From assembly GCF_001428125.1 (NCBI RefSeq), contig NZ_LMSM01000007.1, positions 96,840 through 160,839 on the forward strand: 64,000 nt of DNA, given 5' to 3'. Below, piece after piece: positions 59,535 to 64,000 of the stretch. The notes below the pieces were generated by a model, which worked only from the letters and a program-made list of their open reading frames with translations, searched no databases and was not told the DNA's origin. Position 1 is the first letter of the stretch. Each line of letters starts with the position of its first letter. The position numbers were made by a program, and so were the translations under genes. The DNA is from Nocardioides sp. Soil774. GTDB taxonomy: Bacteria > Actinomycetota > Actinomycetes > Propionibacteriales > Nocardioidaceae.

Positions 59535-59699
59535 GCGCTCGGCGCCGGCACCCGACCGCACGCGGGGCAGGCATGGCCCGAAATGACCATGAATGATGCC
59601 CGTTCGTGGAGTTGTCTGGACCACCGCGGACCGGCATCGTCGGTGGTGAGTGCTCCTGGGGGGGCGTACGTCAGTCCCGTTGACCTGAGGAGCACCACC

Positions 59700-60257
59700 A
59701 TGAAGCGCACCACCCGTCTCGCCGCCGCCCTGGTGGCGACCGCCGCCCTCGCGGCCCCCGCCGCCTCCGCATCGGCCCAGGCGGCGCCCGCCCCGGCCGT
59801 GAAGGGCCAGAGCAAGCAGCTGCTGAAGGACATCGCCGGCAAGGACGCGCGCCTGGCCCGCCTGTCGACCAGCGACGCCGTCACCCGCCTGGCCGACGAC
59901 ACCGAGGCCGAGCTGGTCGCCAACATCGCGGACGCGCGCGCCGCGCTCGGCGAGGTCAGGACGTCGGTCGAGGCCGCTGACAGCACCGTCGACACCCGTG
60001 CGGCCCGCGCGGAGCTGCGCGGCTTCCGGGTGGAGAACTTCCGGATCGTCGCCACCATCCTCGCCAAGGCCGAGCGCCTGGAGGCGGGGGCCGCGGCGGA
60101 CCCGGTGGCCACCGAGCACCTCGCAGCAGCGGAGGCCGCCGCGCTGGCGATCACCGCCGACAGCACCAAGGCCGACATCCGTGCCGCTCGCACGCACCTC
60201 CAGGCCGCACAGGCCGAGGTCGACGCCGACGACACCGGCGACGACGCGACCGCCTGA
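59700..60257 (+). CDS. Secreted helical protein of unknown function
   Basis: This 185-residue protein has a signal peptide (about residues 1-27, ending in ASAQAAPAP). The mature part is a strongly helical, Ala/Glu/Asp/Arg-rich chain with heptad-like spacing and two weakly similar halves (TRLADDTEAELVANIADAR and the later ITADSTKADIRAARTHLQ region). No motif identifies its function. A GAGGAG site precedes the ATG at 59700. The gene is followed by a strong terminator, so it is a single transcript. Confidence 0.65.
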   Translation: MKRTTRLAAALVATAALAAPAASASAQAAPAPAVKGQSKQLLKDIAGKDARLARLSTSDAVTRLADDTEAELVANIADARAALGEVRTSVEAADSTVDTRAARAELRGFRVENFRIVATILAKAERLEAGAAADPVATEHLAAAEAAALAITADSTKADIRAARTHLQAAQAEVDADDTGDDATA

Positions 60258-60274
60258 GGCACCCAGCAGTCGAC

Positions 60275-60312
60275 CAGGGGCGCCTCACCCAGGACCGGGT
60301 GAGGCGCCCCTG
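60275..60312. terminator. Strong terminator hairpin between convergent genes
   Basis: A perfect 16-base stem (60275-60290 with 60297-60312) with a six-base loop lies between the convergent secreted-protein and amidohydrolase genes, so it can serve both. Confidence 0.88.
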
Positions 60313-60334
60313 TCAGGTCCGGGTCACGCCGGCG

Positions 60335-61417
60335 TCACGTCCGGCGCTCGCCCACCACGGTGCCGCGCAGCACGATGCACCGCGGCGTGCGCAGCACCGA
60401 CAGGTCCTCGAGCGGGTCGCGGTCGTAGACGACGAAGTCCGCCGAGGCGCCCTCGCCCAGGCCGTCGACGCCGAGCCACTCGCGCGCCCGCCAGCTCGCC
60501 GCGCCCAGCGCGTCGCGGGCCGTCATCCCGATCCGCACGAGTGCCTCGACCTCGCCCACGATATTGCCGTGACGGCTGATGCCGCCCCCGTCGGAGCCGG
60601 CGTAGATCGGCACCCCGGCCTCGTGGGCGGCCATGATCGTGGCCGGCATCCGGTCGTAGAGGCCGGTCATCGTCGCGGCGTAGGCGGGGAACCTCTCCTG
60701 GCCGGCGGCGGCGTGCTCGGGGAACTTGTCGAGCTGCATCACCGTCGGCACCAGCCGGGTGCCGTGCGCGACCATCGCGTCGATGAGGTCCTCGGTGAGC
60801 CCGGTGCCGTGCTCGATGCAGTCGATGCCGGCCTCGATCAGGCCCGGGAGCACGCCGTGGCCGAAGCAGTGGGCGGTGACCTTGGCGCCGTTGGCGTGCG
60901 CGGCCGCGATCGCGTCGGCGAACGCCTCGGCCGGGAACGACGGAGCGAGGTCGCCCTCGTCGCGCGAGATCCAGTCGCCCACCAGCTTGATCCAGCCGTC
61001 GCCGTTGCGCGCCTCCTGGGCGGCGTACGTCGCGAGGTCCGCAGGCTCGACCTCGTGGGCGTAGCCCCGGATGTAGCGCTTGGTCGCGGCGATGTGGCGG
61101 CCGCACCGGATGAGCCGCGGCAGGTCGTCGCGGTCGTGGATCCAGCGGGTGTCGGCGGCCGAGCCCGCGTCGCGGATCAGCAGCGCTCCCCCGTCGCGGT
61201 CGTCGAGCGCCTGCTGCTCGGTCGCCTCGTCGTCGGTGGCGCCGAAGTCGTCGAGCCCGAGGTGGCAGTGCGCGTCGACGAGCCCGGGCACGATCCAGCC
61301 CTCGGCGACGGTGTCGGCACCCGACTGCGGCTCGTAGGTGATCCGGCCGTCGACGACGTAGAGGTCACGTGCCTCACCCTCAGGGAGGACCGGGCCGCGG
61401 AATCGCTGCACGCTCAT
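60335..61417 (-). CDS. Amidohydrolase family protein
   Basis: This 360-residue metal-dependent hydrolase has the N-terminal metal pair in DAHCHLGL, a further His in VTAHCFGHG, another in CIEHGTGL, and the catalytic Asp in AGSDGGG. It resembles the prolidase/imidazolonepropionase-type amidohydrolases that hydrolyse cyclic amides or dipeptides; the exact substrate is unclear. A TAGGGT box stands seven bases before the ATG at 61417, so it is probably leaderless. It is divergent from a secreted-protein gene. Confidence 0.9.
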   Translation of the reverse strand: MSVQRFRGPVLPEGEARDLYVVDGRITYEPQSGADTVAEGWIVPGLVDAHCHLGLDDFGATDDEATEQQALDDRDGGALLIRDAGSAADTRWIHDRDDLPRLIRCGRHIAATKRYIRGYAHEVEPADLATYAAQEARNGDGWIKLVGDWISRDEGDLAPSFPAEAFADAIAAAHANGAKVTAHCFGHGVLPGLIEAGIDCIEHGTGLTEDLIDAMVAHGTRLVPTVMQLDKFPEHAAAGQERFPAYAATMTGLYDRMPATIMAAHEAGVPIYAGSDGGGISRHGNIVGEVEALVRIGMTARDALGAASWRAREWLGVDGLGEGASADFVVYDRDPLEDLSVLRTPRCIVLRGTVVGERRT

Positions 61418-61424
61418 GCGCCCG

Positions 61425-61430
61425 ACCCTA
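61425..61430 (-). promoter_or_regulatory. Leaderless -10 box for the amidohydrolase gene
   Basis: TAGGGT on the minus strand, a seven-base spacer and the ATG at 61417. Confidence 0.55.
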
Positions 61431-61588
61431 GTCAGCCACCCGGCGGGGTGTGTGCGTGGCGGCGCGTCACACCTAGCGTCGAAGGCGATGCCCGGGGTGC
61501 CAGCCGCCCCGACCTGGGGAGGGTCCGGCGCTGGACGACATGGCTACCGCCACGTCGCGACGGGCATCTCTTGGGAGGAATGATCGAC

Positions 61589-62218
61589 ATGAACCACACG
61601 TCCCGCATCTCCACGGCGCTGACCACCGGCGTGCTCGCCCTCGTGATGGCCCTGGGCCTCACCTCGGTCGGCATCGGGGCGGCCTCCGCCGCCGCGCCCA
61701 GCTCGCCCTCGGCGAGGTCCGTCGTGGGCAAGTCCGACCTCGGCAAGATCACCAGCACCGTCGTCGGGCGCGCGTCCGACGGCAGCAAGGTCACCGGGAG
61801 CTTCACGCCCACCCGCTTCGTCCAGCGTGACGGCGCGCTGTGGGCCAAGGGCTTCCTGCAGGGCAAGGTCCACCACGCCGACGGCACGGTCACCACGTTC
61901 TCCGGCATCAAGAAGATGCCGGTGAAGAAGATCAACGGCCAGTCGGCCACCGACGCCCGTACGTCGACCCGCGCCGCCAGCGCGTGCGACATCCTCAACC
62001 TCGTGCTGGGCCCGCTGGACCTCAACGTCCTGGGCCTCGAGATCCACCTCCAGCGCGTGGTGCTCGACATCGTGGCCGTGGCGGGTGCCGGTCAGCTGCT
62101 CGGCAACCTGCTGTGCGCCGTAGCCGGCCTGCTCGACGGCGGCCCCCTCGCCGGCCTGCTCGGTCAGCTCAGCACGCTGCTCAACCAGATCCTGGGCGCA
62201 CTCAACCTGGGCGTCTGA
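61589..62218 (+). CDS. Secreted actinobacterial protein with hydrophobic C-terminal region
   Basis: This 209-residue protein has a signal peptide (about residues 1-32). A polar beta-rich middle (RASDGSKVTGSFTPTRF) resembles a small extracellular domain. The last 75 residues are Leu/Gly-rich with two cysteines (CDILNLVLGPL and LLCAVAGLL) likely to form a disulfide. I recognise the pattern from secreted actinobacterial proteins of unknown function. The hydrophobic part is amphipathic and interrupted by Asn, Asp and Gly, more like a surface-active segment than a membrane helix. A GGGAGGA site nine bases upstream selects the ATG at 61589. Confidence 0.7.
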   Translation: MNHTSRISTALTTGVLALVMALGLTSVGIGAASAAAPSSPSARSVVGKSDLGKITSTVVGRASDGSKVTGSFTPTRFVQRDGALWAKGFLQGKVHHADGTVTTFSGIKKMPVKKINGQSATDARTSTRAASACDILNLVLGPLDLNVLGLEIHLQRVVLDIVAVAGAGQLLGNLLCAVAGLLDGGPLAGLLGQLSTLLNQILGALNLGV

Positions 62219-62278
62219 CAGATCGGTGAGCGGTGGCGTCGACCTGGGGGCGGCGCCACCACAGGCTGGCTGGCACGC

Positions 62279-62641
62279 TCAGAGCCGGTCCAGCAGCCAC
62301 GACGGGCTGAGCACCTGCGCCGGGGAGACGTTGGCGGCCAGCGCCCGGTCGGCGGTCACGACGACCACCTGGGCGCCCGCCTCGCCCGCACGGCGCGCCT
62401 GCTCGCGGATCTCGGCGTCGCCGTCACGCGCGGCGTGCACCGTGCGCACGTGGGCGTCGCGTCCCGCGCGCACCCCGCCCTTGGCCTGCCCCTCCAGCAC
62501 CAGCACGATCTCGTCGTACGTCGTGTCGGCGACCAGGAGCCGCTCGTGCAGGCGGCGCGCGGCACCCGCGCGGTCCTTCCACCAGCCGTCCGGGACGGAC
62601 CCGACGACGTTGGCGCCGTCGACGACGAGGACCGTGCTCAC
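62279..62641 (-). CDS. NYN-domain (YacP-like) putative RNase
   Basis: This 120-residue protein has the NYN/PIN-like pattern: VVDGANVVG at the start, YDEIVLVLEG in the middle and VVVTADRAL with the second acidic strand. Such proteins are small endoribonucleases acting on rRNA, tRNA or mRNA. It is shorter than Bacillus YacP (Rae1), lacking the C-terminal extension. The GTG at 62641 has GACACT six bases upstream. The gene ends on the M29 peptidase side with a 12-base gap. Confidence 0.82.
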   Translation of the reverse strand: MSTVLVVDGANVVGSVPDGWWKDRAGAARRLHERLLVADTTYDEIVLVLEGQAKGGVRAGRDAHVRTVHAARDGDAEIREQARRAGEAGAQVVVVTADRALAANVSPAQVLSPSWLLDRL

Positions 62642-62653
62642 CCCGCCAGTGTC

Positions 62654-63883
62654 TCAGTCGGTCAGGACGAACTGGTTGCCGCGGGTCACCGCGACCGTGG
62701 ACCCGTCGGCGTGGATCCCGTCGATCTGCACCTCGGGACTGCCGATGACGATGTCGACGTGCGTGTTGGCCTGGTTGAGGCCCTCGTCGATGCGCTGCTC
62801 GGGCGTGAGGCCGACGGTGTCGTCCATCGCGGTCGTGTAGCCCATCCCCCAGGCGATGTGGGAGCCGACGTTCTCGTCGAACAGCATGTCCTTGTAGACC
62901 AGGCCGGTGGCCGCGACGGCCGAGTCGGCGTCGACGATCGCCACCTCGCCGAAGTGGCGCGAGCGCGGGATCAGGTCGAACTGGGCCTGCACCGCCTCCT
63001 CGCCGCGCTCAGCGGTGGCCCCGGTGACCGTCCCGTCGCGGACCTCGAGGGCGAGGCCCTCGACGAGGGCCCCCATCGAGGCGAGGAAGAACGGCGCCGA
63101 GGTGCGTACGACGCCCTCCGCACGGCGCCAGTCCGGGGACACGAAGACCTCCTCGGTCGGCATGTTGGGCACGAACTCGACGCCGGCCTCGTTCTCCACC
63201 GACCCGCCGACCCATCGCGAGCGCGGGGTCAGGCCGAGGGTGAGGTCGGTGCCGGGCCCGCGGTAGCGGACCCTGTCGAAGCCGTGCTCGTTGAGGATCG
63301 CAGCGCGGTCCTTGAGCTTGGCGACGTGGGCCTGCCACGCGGCCACCGGGTCTGCCTCGTCGAGGCGCATGCTGGTGGCCACCGCGTCCCACAGGGCGGT
63401 GACGTCGCTGACCCCGACGCTGTCGGCCCAGCCCTTGGTCGGCGCACCGACGACGGTCCACGCCACCTGGTTGGTCGTGATGAGCGGCATCGTCTCCTGC
63501 ACCAGCTCGATCGGGATCGCCTTGGCGAGCCTGGCGGGGTCGAGCCCGTCCATCAGCGTCGGGTGCGGGTTGCCGGTGAGCGAGATCATCGCCGGCCGCG
63601 ACTGCTTCCACCCCCGCGCCCGGACGAACTCGTGCTCCTGCGACGTGCCGAGCAGCTCCTCGGGCCCGTGCTCCACGGCGGCACGCTTCACGAACGGGTC
63701 GTTGTAGGTGATCTCGACCCGCGACGCTCCCACCCGGTAGGCCTCGTCCGCGATCGCGCGCGCGGCGTCCGCCTGCTCGGGCAGCGCGCTGACCACCACG
63801 TGCTGCCCGGGCTGGACGTTGACGCCCACGCGGACGACGAGACGGGCGTACTTCTCCAGCAGGTGGTCGAACGGCTCTGTCAT
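62654..63883 (-). CDS. M29 family aminopeptidase
   Basis: This 409-residue protein resembles the thermophilic M29 aminopeptidases (AmpS/T type) that release N-terminal residues using two cobalt or zinc ions. The N-terminal domain begins EKYARLVVRVGVNVQPGQHV. The metal region includes GTDLTLGLTPRSRWVGG, ENEAGVEFVPNMPTEEVF and the late SHIAWGMGY. A GGGGGAG site precedes the ATG at 63883. It lies downstream of the partial gene at the right edge, on the same strand. Confidence 0.92.
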   Translation of the reverse strand: MTEPFDHLLEKYARLVVRVGVNVQPGQHVVVSALPEQADAARAIADEAYRVGASRVEITYNDPFVKRAAVEHGPEELLGTSQEHEFVRARGWKQSRPAMISLTGNPHPTLMDGLDPARLAKAIPIELVQETMPLITTNQVAWTVVGAPTKGWADSVGVSDVTALWDAVATSMRLDEADPVAAWQAHVAKLKDRAAILNEHGFDRVRYRGPGTDLTLGLTPRSRWVGGSVENEAGVEFVPNMPTEEVFVSPDWRRAEGVVRTSAPFFLASMGALVEGLALEVRDGTVTGATAERGEEAVQAQFDLIPRSRHFGEVAIVDADSAVAATGLVYKDMLFDENVGSHIAWGMGYTTAMDDTVGLTPEQRIDEGLNQANTHVDIVIGSPEVQIDGIHADGSTVAVTRGNQFVLTD

Positions 63884-63926
63884 GGCTCCCCCGAGGTCGG
63901 TGTGGTGACACTCAACCACCAGGAGG

Positions 63927-64000
63927 TCATTTGAGGAACTGCGAGAAGTCCTTCGGCAGGTTGAGCTGCTCGGCAGCCTTCTCGTAGTCCACCTCGGCGC
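63927..64000 (-). CDS. C-terminal fragment of an unidentified protein
   Basis: Only the last 23 complete codons lie in the window, ending DYEKAAEQLNLPKDFSQFLK before a TGA. The fragment is helical, charged and soluble in character. I cannot assign a family from so little sequence. It is on the same strand as the M29 peptidase, 43 bases upstream of it. Confidence 0.55.
   Translation of the reverse strand, partial: AEVDYEKAAEQLNLPKDFSQFLK

Overview
The window is a very GC-rich chromosomal segment from an actinobacterium, most likely Nocardioides or a close relative in Propionibacteriales. That placement is an inference from the base composition, the frequent GTG starts, the many leaderless promoters, and actinobacterial markers such as DUF2469, DUF4439, the DUF4081-GNAT protein beside ispG, and long Ala/Glu tails on ribosomal proteins. 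It carries no rRNA, tRNA, CRISPR array, transposase or prophage genes that I can see. Most of it is core housekeeping sequence with a few accessory insertions.

Region 1 (1-9554) is a compact sugar phosphotransferase (PTS) locus. One arm runs leftward: Enzyme I, an unusual double-Rossmann dehydrogenase, the mannitol permease MtlA, and the start of MtlF. The other arm runs rightward: a DeoR-type regulator, 1-phosphofructokinase, the fructose permease FruA and HPr. The arms share a short divergent control region with a perfect operator-like palindrome. Together they encode phosphate flow from PEP through EI and HPr to two permeases, plus the first fructose catabolic kinase.

Region 2 (9575-19801) holds translation and transcription genes read leftward in the order rimP, nusA, ylxR, infB, rbfA, truB, ribF. 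A secreted protein lies between truB and ribF, and a membrane protein is coupled behind ribF. An opposite-strand hydrolase splits nusA from ylxR, and two near-identical covarying hairpins lie between infB and rbfA. Region 3 (19918-24668) has a lipoprotein/DUF4439 pair, a HAD hydrolase, proS and a secreted propeller-like protein.

Region 4 (24672-29719) is the most interesting accessory block: a TPR-CHAT (caspase/separase-fold) protease, a divergent cytoplasmic subtilisin-family protease, and a convergent pair encoding an ECF sigma factor and a small two-part protein. I propose a protease-controlled sigma-factor signalling module, similar in logic to the TPR-CHAT/Csx30/sigma branch of type III-E CRISPR but without CRISPR.

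Region 5 (29788-47211) contains isoprenoid genes (ispG, dxr) around a site-2 protease, then an M1 peptidase, a RIO kinase, a LOG-like protein, a glycosyltransferase and rlmN. The rpsB-tsf-pyrH-frr-cdsA run follows. Region 6 (47661-57717) carries an M23 peptidase, xerC, dprA, comM, a YraN protein, DUF2469, rnhB, lepB, rplS, a trmD-GNAT fusion, rimM, khpA and rpsP. Region 7 (57895-64000) is a mix of a GNAT, a VanW protein, two secreted proteins of unknown function, an amidohydrolase, a NYN-domain protein and an M29 aminopeptidase.

A window-wide pattern stands out. At least fifteen genes have a TANNNT hexamer six to eight bases before an ATG or GTG, the signature of leaderless transcripts, and I used it to choose several starts.
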